Shown here piece after piece: positions 26,930 through 36,298 of a stretch of DNA of 64,000 bases. The notes below the pieces were generated by a model, which worked only from the letters and a program-made list of their open reading frames with translations, had not been told where the DNA came from and searched no databases. Positions within the stretch are counted from its first letter, which is position 1, and each line of letters begins with the position of its first letter. Source of the DNA: Dyella sp. GSA-30 (GTDB lineage: Bacteria > Pseudomonadota > Gammaproteobacteria > Xanthomonadales > Rhodanobacteraceae); assembly GCF_027924605.1 (NCBI RefSeq), contig NZ_AP027042.1:1-64000 (forward strand), in the 5' to 3' direction. The position numbers were made by a program, and so were the translations under genes.

Positions 26930-27954
26930 ACGCCGTAGCGATCGACGATTACAGCAGTGGCTCGGCCATCGCCACGTATCTGCAGCCGCTTCAGCGGCTA
27001 CTGGCGGGCGAGATCACCGAGGTGGTCGTTAACCGCCCCGGGGAGGCCTGGACGGAAGGGCGCGAAGGCTGGCAGCGGCACGACATGCCCGAACTCAGCT
27101 ATGACCATCTGCGCATGCTGGCCAAGCTGATCGCCACGTCCACGCATCAGACGATCTCGGAGAATGCGCCTGTCGTTTCTGCAGCCCTGCCCGGTGGCGA
27201 GCGCGTGCAGGCCATCGTTCCACCGGCCGTGCCGCAAGGCACGGTCAGCCTGACCATCCGCAAACCATCGCAGTTGCGATTGACGCTGGCCGACTACGAA
27301 CGCGGGGGCGCCTTCGAACGCGTCGTACTCGGGAACGACGTCAATGAGGCCCTCGAATCCCAGTTGCACGAGCATCTGCGCGCCGGCCGGATTCGGGCGT
27401 TTCTCGAACTGGCGGTGCAGCACCGCCAGAACATCGTCGTCTCCGGCGCCACCGGCTCGGGCAAGACCACCATCATGAAGACGCTGGTGGATCTGATTCC
27501 CGTCAATGAACGTCTGATCACGATCGAGGACACACCCGAGCTGGAGATACGCAACCAGCCCAACCACGTGCGTCTTTTTTATTCCAAGGACGGGCAAGGC
27601 GTGAGCAATGCCACGCCGAAGCTGTTGCTCGAATCGTGCCTGCGCATGAAGCCGGACCGCATCATGCTTGCCGAATTGCGCAGCGAAGAAGCCTTCTACT
27701 TCATTCGCAACGTCAACTCCGGACATCCGGGATCGATCACTTCCGTTCACGCCACCAGTCCGCGTCTGGCCATCGAGCAGTTGATGCTGCTGGTCAAGGA
27801 ATCACCCGGAGGAGCTCACCTGTCCCGCGAAGATATCAAGCAACTTCTTTTCATGCTTGTCGACATCGTCATTCAGTTCAGCGTGGTAAACGGCCGACGC
27901 TGCGTCACCGGAATCTACTATGAGCCAGAGCGCAAACGTTCTATCCTGGCTTAA
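26926..27954 (+). CDS. virB11: VirB11 hexameric ATPase (second T4SS)
   Basis: The 342-residue traffic ATPase has Walker A 'GATGSGKT' at 174-181, an Asp box ('ITIEDTPEL'), the Walker B region 'DRIMLAELRSEEA', and His box 'GHPGSITSVHATS'. These are diagnostic of VirB11/GspE ATPases. It switches the VirB4 machine between pilus building and secretion. The start overlaps virB10 by four bases and the end overlaps virD4 by 35 bases in another frame. Confidence 0.95.
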   Translation: MNAVAIDDYSSGSAIATYLQPLQRLLAGEITEVVVNRPGEAWTEGREGWQRHDMPELSYDHLRMLAKLIATSTHQTISENAPVVSAALPGGERVQAIVPPAVPQGTVSLTIRKPSQLRLTLADYERGGAFERVVLGNDVNEALESQLHEHLRAGRIRAFLELAVQHRQNIVVSGATGSGKTTIMKTLVDLIPVNERLITIEDTPELEIRNQPNHVRLFYSKDGQGVSNATPKLLLESCLRMKPDRIMLAELRSEEAFYFIRNVNSGHPGSITSVHATSPRLAIEQLMLLVKESPGGAHLSREDIKQLLFMLVDIVIQFSVVNGRRCVTGIYYEPERKRSILA

Positions 27955-29632
27955 AGCGACGCTGGCTGTCGTACTGGTTCTCGGTGCGATACCGCTTTGG
28001 CTTTACCTCGCAGGCGTAGCCTTTCACTGGCTTGCGTTTCGCGGCGAGGGTCCGGCGCCGGACCTGATGAGCTGGCTCAGCTATCGCCACTTCTATGGCG
28101 GCGATCCTGTTGTACAGAAGAAGCTGGCCATCAGCGCACTGGCCGCGACCGTCGTGGTGCTTTCGCCCACCGCCCTGCTGTGGCTAAAGCCTCGGCAAGC
28201 TCTACATGGTAAGGCGCGCTTTGCCAATCTGCCCGAGATACGTCGCGCCGGCTTGCTGACCAACGACGGCGACGGCATCCTTCTCGGGCGCATCGGCAAT
28301 CGCTTCCTCAGTGCCGGGCTCGCGCAGTTTCCGCACGTAATGCTTGCCGCACCAACCGGTTCGGGCAAGGGTGTGGGCGTGGTGATTCCCAATCTGCTCA
28401 ACTGGAATCACTCGATCATCGTGCTGGATATCAAACAGGAAAACTGGACGCTCACCGCTGGCTTTCGCAAACAGCACGGCCACGAGGTGTACCTGTTCGA
28501 CCCAGCGTCGCCGCAGCAGCGCACGCATCGCTGGAACCCTCTGGGGTATATCCGCTATGAGGAAGGACTGCGCGTGGACGATATCCAGAAGATCGGCAAC
28601 ATCATCTTCCCCGACGTCGACGGCGCCGACCCGATCTGGAGCGCCAGCTGCCGCTCGTTCTTTCTGGGCATCGTGCTTTACATCATGGAGACGCCAGGTA
28701 TTCCATTGACGTTGGGTCAAGTGGCACGCGAAGCCTTCGCCGATACCGAAAACCGTCTGATCGACATCATCAACGAACGGCGCCTGGCGCGTAATCCGCT
28801 TTCGGTGCTTTGCGAAAGCGCCCTGCTGGACTACGCCAATACCGCCGACGATACGCGCACATCGATCCGCAAGACCTTTACCTCGCGACTGGAACTGTTT
28901 CTCAACCCAATTCTCGATGCGGCCACGTCTGCCAACGACTTCGATCTCAATGCCCTGCGCAAGCGCAACATGAGCATATACATCGGCATCACGCCGGATA
29001 ACCTGGGCCGACTCGCGCCGTTGGTGAATTTGTTCTTCCAGCAGGTCGTCGACCTCAACACGCGCGAACTACCCGAACACAACAAGGAACTGTCGCGCCA
29101 ATGCCTGTTGCTGCTGGACGAATTCAAGTCTCTGGGCAAGCTTCCGCTGATCGTCGATGCGATTGCCTTCCTGCGTGGCTACGGCGTGAGACTTCTGCCG
29201 ATCTTCCAGTCGCCGAGCCAGATCCGCGAAGTCTATGGCGAAGAGGCAGCCAAGACGTTCTTTCAGAACCATGCCGTGCGTATCTCTTACACGCCGGCGG
29301 ATATCGGCTCGGCTACCGAGATCAGCAATGAACTGGGCACTAATACCGTCAAGTCATCCTCAACGTCGCGACCGGATATGTTTTCCCAGGGCTCGCGTAG
29401 CGTCAGCGACTCCGAACAGAGCCGCGCCCTGCTCCTTCCGCAGGAAGTGATGGAGCTGGGTGCCGACGAGATCCTTGTGTTCGCACGTGCGTGCAAACCG
29501 GTGCGTGGCGGCAAGATCCGCTGGTACAAGGAAACATTGTTTTCCTCGCGCGTAATCGATCCCCCCGGGGTACCCGCGGCACCACCGGCCTGGTACGTGC
29601 CGCCGTATATGCCGCCGGCACCGCCGGCCTGA
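27920..29632 (+). CDS. virD4: VirD4 coupling ATPase (second T4SS)
   Basis: The 570-residue coupling protein has two N-terminal membrane helices (about 10-32 and 68-90), Walker A 'APTGSGKG' at 144-151, and later motifs 'LLLDEFKSLGKL' and 'LPIFQSPSQIREVYG'. It resembles the first VirD4 overall but is well diverged, especially in the substrate-contacting all-alpha region, and ends in a Pro-rich tail ('VPPYMPPAPPA') that the first lacks. A separate coupling protein implies a separate cargo set. It overlaps virB11 by 35 bases. Confidence 0.95.
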   Translation: MSQSANVLSWLKATLAVVLVLGAIPLWLYLAGVAFHWLAFRGEGPAPDLMSWLSYRHFYGGDPVVQKKLAISALAATVVVLSPTALLWLKPRQALHGKARFANLPEIRRAGLLTNDGDGILLGRIGNRFLSAGLAQFPHVMLAAPTGSGKGVGVVIPNLLNWNHSIIVLDIKQENWTLTAGFRKQHGHEVYLFDPASPQQRTHRWNPLGYIRYEEGLRVDDIQKIGNIIFPDVDGADPIWSASCRSFFLGIVLYIMETPGIPLTLGQVAREAFADTENRLIDIINERRLARNPLSVLCESALLDYANTADDTRTSIRKTFTSRLELFLNPILDAATSANDFDLNALRKRNMSIYIGITPDNLGRLAPLVNLFFQQVVDLNTRELPEHNKELSRQCLLLLDEFKSLGKLPLIVDAIAFLRGYGVRLLPIFQSPSQIREVYGEEAAKTFFQNHAVRISYTPADIGSATEISNELGTNTVKSSSTSRPDMFSQGSRSVSDSEQSRALLLPQEVMELGADEILVFARACKPVRGGKIRWYKETLFSSRVIDPPGVPAAPPAWYVPPYMPPAPPA

Positions 29633-29676
29633 TACATACATGGAATAGGACAGCTCGCTCAAAAGGAGAGAACATC

Positions 29677-30867
29677 ATGGCTATCAGCAACGAACTGGAA
29701 GGCACCGAGCCGAATGCCAAATTCGATCGTGATCTGATGATACTTTGTCGCGCCGTTTATACAGATGCCAACACCATGGAGCTGCCAGCCGGCTGGCGCG
29801 AACTAAAGCATGACGAATACCCGCCAGGCGTGGTGGATGTGGCAAAGAGGCAAGGCGATGGGGCGCCGCTTACAGACAGTCAATCCGGCTTCCGGGCGCG
29901 CATCTTCGCCCATAACGAACAGGGACGCGGCGAATCCTATATGGTTGCGTTTCGTGGCACCGTACCTGAAGAGGGACTGCGCAAGGCTGCGGCGGTCAAT
30001 CTCGGCCAAGGCATGGGTTTTGAAACCAGGCAATATGAGTTAGCCGAGCGCCTGTCAAAAATGGTGTACTCAAGTTGGGGCAAGAACGTTGCATTTACCG
30101 GGCATTCGCTCGGTGGCGGACTAGCCACGATGGCCTCAGTGACCACGGGTAATGCCGCCGTCATTGTCAATCCCGCCGCATTGCATAAAAAGTCGATGCA
30201 GCGCGTACTAACCTCCAAAGGAAAGACGGCCGACGATTTTCTGCATAAGGCGGATCAGGGCCAAGTACGAGCCTATAGCGTTGAGGGTGACTTCCTCACC
30301 TCCAATAAGTTCTCTTCGCTGCAAGGTCCTGTGCCTGGCGCCATCGTTCCCCTGCAGCACTATTTGAAGCCCAATCTGAAGAACCAGGGCAAGCTGCATG
30401 CTGTCGAGCGCTCTGTATCGGCTATGGATAACGAGCTACCTTCGCGCTTCACGCCGTTGAAGGACACGACTGCCGTGCTGGCGGATCTCAATCTGTCACA
30501 GAGTGGAGACAACGCCCAGGTAAGCGAACGACGCGCTCGCGTCTACAACGCCGTTGAAGCGCATTTGCCGAATATGGCCCTGTCGAATTCCACTGTGATC
30601 CGACGCGCCATCAATGCCGAGGTCCGCAACGAAACATTCAGAGATGCGGGACAGCCGCTCGCTGGTCGCAAAAATTTGGACGTAGGCGCGTCTCCCCGGA
30701 TGCAACAACGTGTCGTGTCGACAGAGACCAAGGTGGCGGTCACCAACGTCGCGCAAGAGGCCATGCGAAAGATAAGCGGGGAGCACAGCGATCTGGTGCC
30801 ACGCAAATCGTCTCAAGACAGCCAGGACCGGACCTCTCGATCAGGGCGCAGACGCCGTCCTTCCTAG
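29677..30867 (+). CDS. Class 3 lipase next to the second T4SS; candidate effector without XVIPCD
   Basis: The 396-residue product has a class 3 lipase fold with 'MVAFRGT' (89-95) and the nucleophile elbow 'GHSLGG' at 142-147 (Ser144). It has no signal peptide. It starts 44 bases after virD4 with an AAAGGAG ribosome site, so it is probably the last gene of the T4SS operon. No XVIPCD is present; the last 21 residues are hydrophilic and basic with seven Arg ('RTSRSGRRRRPS'). That resembles the Arg-rich C-terminal signals of Agrobacterium VirB/D4 substrates. An effector role is inferred. No immunity gene is evident beside it. Confidence 0.8.
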   Translation: MAISNELEGTEPNAKFDRDLMILCRAVYTDANTMELPAGWRELKHDEYPPGVVDVAKRQGDGAPLTDSQSGFRARIFAHNEQGRGESYMVAFRGTVPEEGLRKAAAVNLGQGMGFETRQYELAERLSKMVYSSWGKNVAFTGHSLGGGLATMASVTTGNAAVIVNPAALHKKSMQRVLTSKGKTADDFLHKADQGQVRAYSVEGDFLTSNKFSSLQGPVPGAIVPLQHYLKPNLKNQGKLHAVERSVSAMDNELPSRFTPLKDTTAVLADLNLSQSGDNAQVSERRARVYNAVEAHLPNMALSNSTVIRRAINAEVRNETFRDAGQPLAGRKNLDVGASPRMQQRVVSTETKVAVTNVAQEAMRKISGEHSDLVPRKSSQDSQDRTSRSGRRRRPS

Positions 30868-30910
30868 TTTGCCGAGCGCATCCCGGATGTGTCGATTTCG
30901 GAGCGATGAA

Positions 30911-31609
30911 CTACTGCGCCCCAAAACCATAGCTCGCTAATAGCGGCTTAAGCGCATTCACCCAGATCGCATAGCCCGCCGGGGTCATATGCAGGCCATC
31001 CGCCCGGAGCAATTCCGGTCGCGGATGGTTCTGTGCATCGACCATCGCGGGGCCGATATCCACGAAGCGCAGCCCGGACTTGCCCTTCATCCAATGCGCA
31101 ATGCCCTCGTTGGCCTCGTGCATCTGCGGCCAGAGATTTTCCCGGGCGATGCTGGGCTTGATCGAGATATAGACGATTTTCGCCTCCGGCAGGTCGTGGC
31201 GTACGCGTGCGACAAATGCCTGGAAATCATGGATTACCTCGGCAGAGGTAGCCCCTTCGGCGATGTCGTTGTCGCCGGCGTACATGACGATCACACGCGG
31301 GTGATATGGCGTGACGATGCGATCGACATAGAAGGTGGAATCGGCGATCGCCGAACCGCCGAAGCCGCGGTTGATCACCGGCACGCCGGGGAAATCTGTC
31401 GCCAGGCTGGTCCAGGCGTGGATCGAGGAGCTGCCGATAAACAGCACGCCGTGCTGGGGCGGCGCCTGGGTCTGGTCCTGCGCCGTAAAAGCGGCGATAT
31501 CCGGCGCCCATTGCTGCGGCGGTGGCTGTCGGGCCAGCACCGAGCCGGCTGCCAGCAGCCAACCGATCACCAGGAGCATGGCGCTGCGCGCCAGACGGGC
31601 TTGCTTCAT
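30911..31609 (-). CDS. SGNH/GDSL-family hydrolase
   Basis: The 232-residue exported esterase-like protein has a signal peptide (about 1-27). Block I reads 'LFIGSSSIHAW' (a GDS variant with the catalytic Ser), block III 'MYAGDNDIAEG' (the GxND-type motif), and block V 'DGLHMTPAGY' with the catalytic Asp and His. These place it in the SGNH/GDSL superfamily; the substrate is unknown. I chose the ATG after an AGGAG site, nine residues inside the longest reading. It is convergent with the T4SS lipase, 43 bases apart. Confidence 0.9.
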   Translation of the reverse strand: MKQARLARSAMLLVIGWLLAAGSVLARQPPPQQWAPDIAAFTAQDQTQAPPQHGVLFIGSSSIHAWTSLATDFPGVPVINRGFGGSAIADSTFYVDRIVTPYHPRVIVMYAGDNDIAEGATSAEVIHDFQAFVARVRHDLPEAKIVYISIKPSIARENLWPQMHEANEGIAHWMKGKSGLRFVDIGPAMVDAQNHPRPELLRADGLHMTPAGYAIWVNALKPLLASYGFGAQ

Positions 31610-31818
31610 CGGAAACTCCTTGCCTGCCAAAGCCATGGAGCATAACCGCCTCCGGCCGGCCCGGCATGCCTGACCCTGGCCAGAGGCATGAACGGGCGCC
31701 CACTGTCATCCCATTTCAGTGTTTCCGGGGGCATACTGGGCAGTGAAATCGCGCCCCGGTCCGTGTATCCTGTGCGCCCCTTTTATCTCTTTATCCGAAA
31801 AGAAGGATATTTGCCCCG

Positions 31819-33018
31819 ATGAGCAACTACCTCTTTACCTCTGAGTCGGTGTCCGAAGGCCATCCGGACAAGGTTGCCGACCAGATTTCCGACGCCGTTC
31901 TCGACGCGATCCTGGCCCAGGATCCGCGCGCCCGCGTGGCTTGCGAAACCATGGTGAAGACGGGCGTCGCCATCGTCGCCGGCGAAGTCACCACCAGCGC
32001 CTGGATCGACCTGGAAGCGCTGACCCGCAAGGTCATCGTGGATATCGGCTACGACTCGTCCGACGTCGGTTTCGACGGCGAGACCTGCGGCGTGCTGAAC
32101 CTGATCGGCAAGCAGTCGCCGGACATCAACCAGGGCGTGGACCGCAAGAAGCCCGAAGAACAGGGCGCTGGCGACCAGGGCCTGATGTTCGGCTATGCCA
32201 CCAACGAAACCAAGGACTACATGCCGGCGGCGATCTACTACTCGCATCGTCTGGTCGAGCAGCAGGCCAAGGTCCGCAAGAAGAAGAACTCGCCGCTGCC
32301 GTGGCTGCGCCCGGACGCCAAGAGCCAGGTCACCCTGCGCTATGAAAACGGCGAAGCCGTGGCCATCGATGCGGTGGTGCTGTCGACCCAGCACGATCCG
32401 AGCGTCAAGCAGAAGGACCTGGTCGAGGCGGTGCGTGAGCACATCCTCAAGCCCGTACTGCCGGCCAAGCTGCTGCACAAGGGCACCAAGTTCCATATCA
32501 ATCCGACCGGCAAGTTCGTGATCGGTGGTCCGGTGGGCGACTGCGGCCTGACCGGCCGCAAGATCATCGTCGACACCTACGGTGGCTGGGCTCGGCACGG
32601 TGGTGGTGCGTTCTCGGGCAAGGATCCGTCCAAGGTGGATCGTTCGGCCGCTTATGCTGCCCGCTACGTGGCCAAGAACATCGTTGCCGCCGGCATTGCC
32701 GACCGTTGCGAAGTGCAGGTCTCCTACGCCATCGGCGTGGCCGAGCCGACCTCGATCTCGGTTACCACCTTCGGCACCGGCAAGATCCCGGACGAGAAGA
32801 TCGAGAAGCTGATCCGCAAGCACTTCGATCTGCGCCCGTACGGCATCATCAAGATGCTCGACCTGATCCACCCGATGTATCAGCAGACCGCCAGCTATGG
32901 TCACTTCGGCCGCACCCCTTACGAAGTGAAGGGTCCGGACGGCAAGACCTACAGCGCGTTCTCCTGGGAAAAGACCGACAAGGCCGAAGCGCTGCGCGCG
33001 GATGCCAAGTTGAAGTAA
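31819..33018 (+). CDS. metK: S-adenosylmethionine synthetase
   Basis: MetK makes SAM from methionine and ATP. The 399-residue product starts '[22 protein letters not shown]' and holds the signatures '[12 protein letters not shown]' and '[19 protein letters not shown]'. Length and motifs are standard for gammaproteobacteria. An AGAAGGAT ribosome site lies upstream. Together with ahcY and metF at 50-53 kb, the window contains three enzymes of the activated-methyl and one-carbon pathways. An intrinsic terminator follows. Confidence 0.97.
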   Translation: MSNYLFTSESVSEGHPDKVADQISDAVLDAILAQDPRARVACETMVKTGVAIVAGEVTTSAWIDLEALTRKVIVDIGYDSSDVGFDGETCGVLNLIGKQSPDINQGVDRKKPEEQGAGDQGLMFGYATNETKDYMPAAIYYSHRLVEQQAKVRKKKNSPLPWLRPDAKSQVTLRYENGEAVAIDAVVLSTQHDPSVKQKDLVEAVREHILKPVLPAKLLHKGTKFHINPTGKFVIGGPVGDCGLTGRKIIVDTYGGWARHGGGAFSGKDPSKVDRSAAYAARYVAKNIVAAGIADRCEVQVSYAIGVAEPTSISVTTFGTGKIPDEKIEKLIRKHFDLRPYGIIKMLDLIHPMYQQTASYGHFGRTPYEVKGPDGKTYSAFSWEKTDKAEALRADAKLK

Positions 33019-33040
33019 GCCCGCTTGGATTTGCCTGCAG

Positions 33041-33066
33041 AAAAGGCCGCGCTCGCGGCCTTTTTT
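33041..33066 (+). terminator. Intrinsic terminator after metK
   Basis: A GC-rich stem (GGCCGC / GCGGCC) with a 4-base loop is flanked by AAAA and a T6 tract, which makes it able to act in both directions. It lies 22 bases past the metK stop. Confidence 0.88.
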
Positions 33067-33083
33067 GTGCGCATACTTCCGCC

Positions 33084-33857
33084 ATGCGAAATGAGCCTCA
33101 CCTCGAATTGCGCGAGCGTATCGCGCAGCTGGACCGCCTGGAAGAAGCGCTCCTCGACCGCCCCGCCGATAGCGCCGTGCGGCGGGCCATAGCGGACATC
33201 GAAGCCCTCAACCAGTCGCTGTACCAATCGATTCGCGAGGCGATTCTGCGAGGCGAAGGACGCGATGCAATGCGCCCGTGGCTTGAATCATCCGACGATG
33301 CCTCGCCGGCCTACGACTACCGCGATGCCTTGATCAGCGGTGTGCTGGCGTTGCCAGAACCGCAGGGCGAAATCTCCGCGTTGGAACAGGACATGGTGTT
33401 CTATCAACCGACACCGGCGCGACGGATTTTCGATTTGTTCGAGCTATGCCAACTGCACAAGGACGATCTGCTGATCGACCTGGGCGCGGGATTGGGGCAT
33501 GTCTCATTGCTCACCGCGATATGCACGCCTGCGCGCAGCATCGGTATCGAACGGGAACTTGCGTATGTCCAGAGCGCGACCGATGCGGCGACAGTGCTTG
33601 GGCTCGAACGCGCCGGCTTCGCCTGCCAGGATCTGCGCGAAGCAGACTTCAGCAACGGCACGGTGTTCTATCTCTACACCCCCGTGACCGGCGTACTGCT
33701 TGAGCAGGTGATGGCTAAGCTTGAACACGAAGCGACGCGGCGACCCATACGAATTGCAAGCCTAGGGCCATGCACAGCCGTGCTGGCGCAGACCGGCTGG
33801 CTTCGGGCTGCGCACCCACCGGATGAGCATCGCATTGCGTTGTTCCATAGCGCGTAG
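33084..33857 (+). CDS. Class I SAM-dependent methyltransferase-like protein
   Basis: The 257-residue product has a helical N-terminal half (residues 1-110) and a Rossmann methyltransferase-like half with motif I 'LIDLGAGLGHVSLLTA' near 127-142, an acidic residue after 'SIGIER', and 'FYLYTPVTGVLLEQV' further on. The substrate is not recognisable. The start is the ATG 18 bases after the metK terminator; an upstream in-frame reading runs through metK and is not used. Confidence 0.78.
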   Translation: MRNEPHLELRERIAQLDRLEEALLDRPADSAVRRAIADIEALNQSLYQSIREAILRGEGRDAMRPWLESSDDASPAYDYRDALISGVLALPEPQGEISALEQDMVFYQPTPARRIFDLFELCQLHKDDLLIDLGAGLGHVSLLTAICTPARSIGIERELAYVQSATDAATVLGLERAGFACQDLREADFSNGTVFYLYTPVTGVLLEQVMAKLEHEATRRPIRIASLGPCTAVLAQTGWLRAAHPPDEHRIALFHSA

Positions 33858-33875
33858 CGATATCGCAGCGGGACG

Positions 33876-33947
33876 GTCGCGACTGAAGTCGCTCCTACAA
33901 GCTAGCCGGCCTGCCTAAGTTTGTAGGAGCGACTTCAGTCGCGACCT
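33876..33947. repeat. REP-type inverted repeat
   Basis: Two 25-base arms (GGTCGCGACTGAAGTCGCTC... and its reverse complement) are separated by about 20 bases. Each arm contains the core GCGACTTCAGTCGC. The same core recurs at 55962-56240. It lies between two convergent genes, the usual place for REP elements, where it may stabilise or end transcripts. Confidence 0.88.
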
Positions 33948-33960
33948 CGGCGTCGCAGCA

Positions 33961-34623
33961 TCACCCCTGCCCCGGGCTGATCCCTTGCGTCAACATCGCC
34001 ACCGCATGCCGCGCAATGATCTGCGCATCGATATGCGCCGACAGGGGATCGCCCTTCCAACGACGCACGGCCGCCATCGGCAGCGTGGTCAGGCCAAGCA
34101 GCGACACGAACAACAACGCCGGTTCGATGTCCGGATTGAGCTTGCCTTCTTTCTGCCAGCGCCTGACGTTTTCGAACATCGCCGCCTGGCGCTCGACACC
34201 AAAGCGTTTGCGCATGTGCTGTTTGAAGATATCGTTGTCACTGATCATCTCGCGTATCCACAACGCACCGAACCAGGGCAGGCGTGCGTTCGTGGCGACC
34301 AGCCGCTCGGCGATCAGGCTCAACGCCTTGATCGGGTCGCCGGGATGGGCCTGGAACACTTCTTCGATGTTCGCGCGCGCCGGCATGATGCGTTCATCGA
34401 TCAATAGATCGAACAACTGTTCGCGCGTCTTGAAGTAATAGTGCGCCATCGCCGGCGTCATGCCGGCCTTTCGGGCGATCGCGCTGAGCGTGGTGTCCGC
34501 CACGCCATGGCGCGCGAACAGCTCCAGCGCGATATCGAGCAGACGCTCGCGCTGATCCTTGCTGGCAGCGGGTCCGGCGGGTCGCCCGGGGCGGCGGACG
34601 GGTTTGCTGGTATCGGTCGACAC
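33961..34623 (-). CDS. TetR-family regulator divergent from an MFS exporter
   Basis: The 220-residue product has a basic N-terminus, a TetR helix-turn-helix (about 25-70, 'FARHGVADTTLSAIARKAGMT' and 'MAHYYFKTREQL') and a helical ligand-binding domain. It is divergent from a DHA2 MFS exporter with about 107 bases between starts, so it probably represses that exporter and itself until an inducer binds. An AT-rich inverted repeat in this gap is a candidate operator. Confidence 0.9.
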   Translation of the reverse strand: MSTDTSKPVRRPGRPAGPAASKDQRERLLDIALELFARHGVADTTLSAIARKAGMTPAMAHYYFKTREQLFDLLIDERIMPARANIEEVFQAHPGDPIKALSLIAERLVATNARLPWFGALWIREMISDNDIFKQHMRKRFGVERQAAMFENVRRWQKEGKLNPDIEPALLFVSLLGLTTLPMAAVRRWKGDPLSAHIDAQIIARHAVAMLTQGISPGQG

Positions 34624-34694
34624 AGGGGCTCCGTAATTCCTCCCATTCTAAAGGGCCGCGCCCGACAGATTGACGGGCGGCCCAACTCTTGAGA

Positions 34695-34718
34695 TATTAA
34701 TAAACACATTAATTAATT
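34695..34718. promoter_or_regulatory. Candidate TetR operator/promoter box
   Basis: An AT-only island contains two ATTAAT hexamers (34696-34701 and 34708-34713) spaced by one helical turn, with a symmetric TTAAT...ATTAA arrangement, in otherwise GC-rich DNA. It lies 13 bases before the MFS start, where repressor binding would block transcription or translation initiation. Confidence 0.5.
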
Positions 34719-34730
34719 TAAAGCCCAGCG

Positions 34731-36278
34731 ATGTCCTCCCAACCGTTGCCGCAAGACGCCGCATTGCCGTCGGAGCCAGCCCCGGCCGCCACGTCGACGC
34801 ATCCCCCGGTCCACGTGCTGTTCGGTGCCCTGATGCTGGTCCTGCTGCTGGCGGCGCTGGATCAGACCATCGTCTCCACCGCCCTGCCGACCATCGTTGG
34901 CGAGCTTGGGGGCTTCGAATCCCTGTCGTGGGTGGTCACGGCCTATCTGCTCTCCTCCACTATCGTGGTGCCGCTATACGGCAAGTTCGGCGACCTGTTC
35001 GGCCGGAAAATCGTGCTGCAAACGGCCATCGTGATCTTCCTGTTGGGCTCGGTGTTGTGCGGGCTGGCGCAGACGATGGATCAGTTGATCCTCACACGCG
35101 CCTTGCAGGGCCTGGGCGGTGGTGGGCTACTGGTAGTGACGATGGCGGCGATCGGCGACGTGATCCCGCCGGCCGAACGCGGCCGTTACCAGGGCCTGCT
35201 TGGCGGCGTTTACGGCCTGGCGACGGTGATCGGCCCCTTGCTCGGTGGCTTTATCGTCGAGCATCTGAGCTGGCGCTGGATTTTCTATATCAACCTGCCG
35301 CTGGGCGTTCTCGCGCTGCTGGTGATCGCGGCGGTGTTTCATCCGCATACCAAGCACGTCAAACACGAGATCGACTATTTCGGGGCCCTGTTCCTCGCAC
35401 TCGCGCTGACGTCGATCATCCTGTTCACGACCCAGGGCGGCACGATTCTTCCGTGGACGTCGGGTCAACTATGGGCGACGCTGATATTTGGCCTGATATC
35501 GCTGGCAGGCTTCGTGATGGAGGAACGCAAAGCCAAGGAACCGATCATTCCGCTCCATCTTTTCAAGCAGCGCACGTTCCTGTTGTGCAGCGTGATCGGC
35601 CTGCTGGTAGGTGCATCGCTGTTTGGTTCGATCACTTACCTGCCGTTATATCTGCAAGTGGTCAAAGGCGCCTCGCCGACCGGTGCGGGCACGCAGTTGA
35701 TTCCCTTGATGGGCGGCGTACTGGTGACCTCGATCATCAGCGGACGTATCATCAGCAAGATCGGCCGCTACCGCATGTTCCCCATCGCCGGCATGGCCAT
35801 CGCCTCGATCGGCCTGGGGTTGCTCGGCACGCTGGAAGAAAACACGCCTATCGCGATGCTCTACCTCTATGCGGGCATTCTTGGCGCGGGCTTGGGCATG
35901 GTGATGCAGGTGCTGATCCTTGCCGCGCAAAACAGCGTCGATTTCAAATATCTGGGCGTGGCGACATCCGGCGTCACCTTGTTCCGCTCGATCGGCGGCT
36001 CGATCGGCGTGGCGACCTTTGGCGCGCTTTTTACGCTGCGACTCAACGACCGCATCGCCGACTTCATGCCAAAGGCACCGCCGAACGCGCCACCCCGCGT
36101 ACTGCGACCGGAGATGATCAACAAGCTGTCACCGGAACTGCATGCGAAATTTCTGAGCGCGTTCGATGAATCGTTGCACGGAGTGTTCTATATCGCTGCG
36201 TGCGTGGCAGTAATCGGCTTTGTGCTGGCGTGGTTGCTCAAGGATATTCCGCTGCGCTCGGCATCGAGGCCGCGTTAG
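34731..36278 (+). CDS. DHA2-family MFS multidrug exporter
   Basis: The 515-residue inner-membrane protein has about 14 hydrophobic helices. 'LDQTIVSTALPTIVGELGG' near residues 43-61 (motif D1 of the DHA2 family) and 'GKFGDLFGRK' (motif A) near 83-92 are clear. EmrB/QacA-type members expel drugs and toxic organics by proton antiport. It has no adjacent membrane-fusion gene. The divergent TetR gene is the likely regulator. Confidence 0.92.
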   Translation: MSSQPLPQDAALPSEPAPAATSTHPPVHVLFGALMLVLLLAALDQTIVSTALPTIVGELGGFESLSWVVTAYLLSSTIVVPLYGKFGDLFGRKIVLQTAIVIFLLGSVLCGLAQTMDQLILTRALQGLGGGGLLVVTMAAIGDVIPPAERGRYQGLLGGVYGLATVIGPLLGGFIVEHLSWRWIFYINLPLGVLALLVIAAVFHPHTKHVKHEIDYFGALFLALALTSIILFTTQGGTILPWTSGQLWATLIFGLISLAGFVMEERKAKEPIIPLHLFKQRTFLLCSVIGLLVGASLFGSITYLPLYLQVVKGASPTGAGTQLIPLMGGVLVTSIISGRIISKIGRYRMFPIAGMAIASIGLGLLGTLEENTPIAMLYLYAGILGAGLGMVMQVLILAAQNSVDFKYLGVATSGVTLFRSIGGSIGVATFGALFTLRLNDRIADFMPKAPPNAPPRVLRPEMINKLSPELHAKFLSAFDESLHGVFYIAACVAVIGFVLAWLLKDIPLRSASRPR

Positions 36279-36298
36279 GCGACCTCGACCGCGTATCC

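Noticed and set aside
29491-29676. Longer reading of the second lipase starting inside virD4
   Set aside because: It overlaps virD4 in another frame; the ATG at 29677 has a strong ribosome site.
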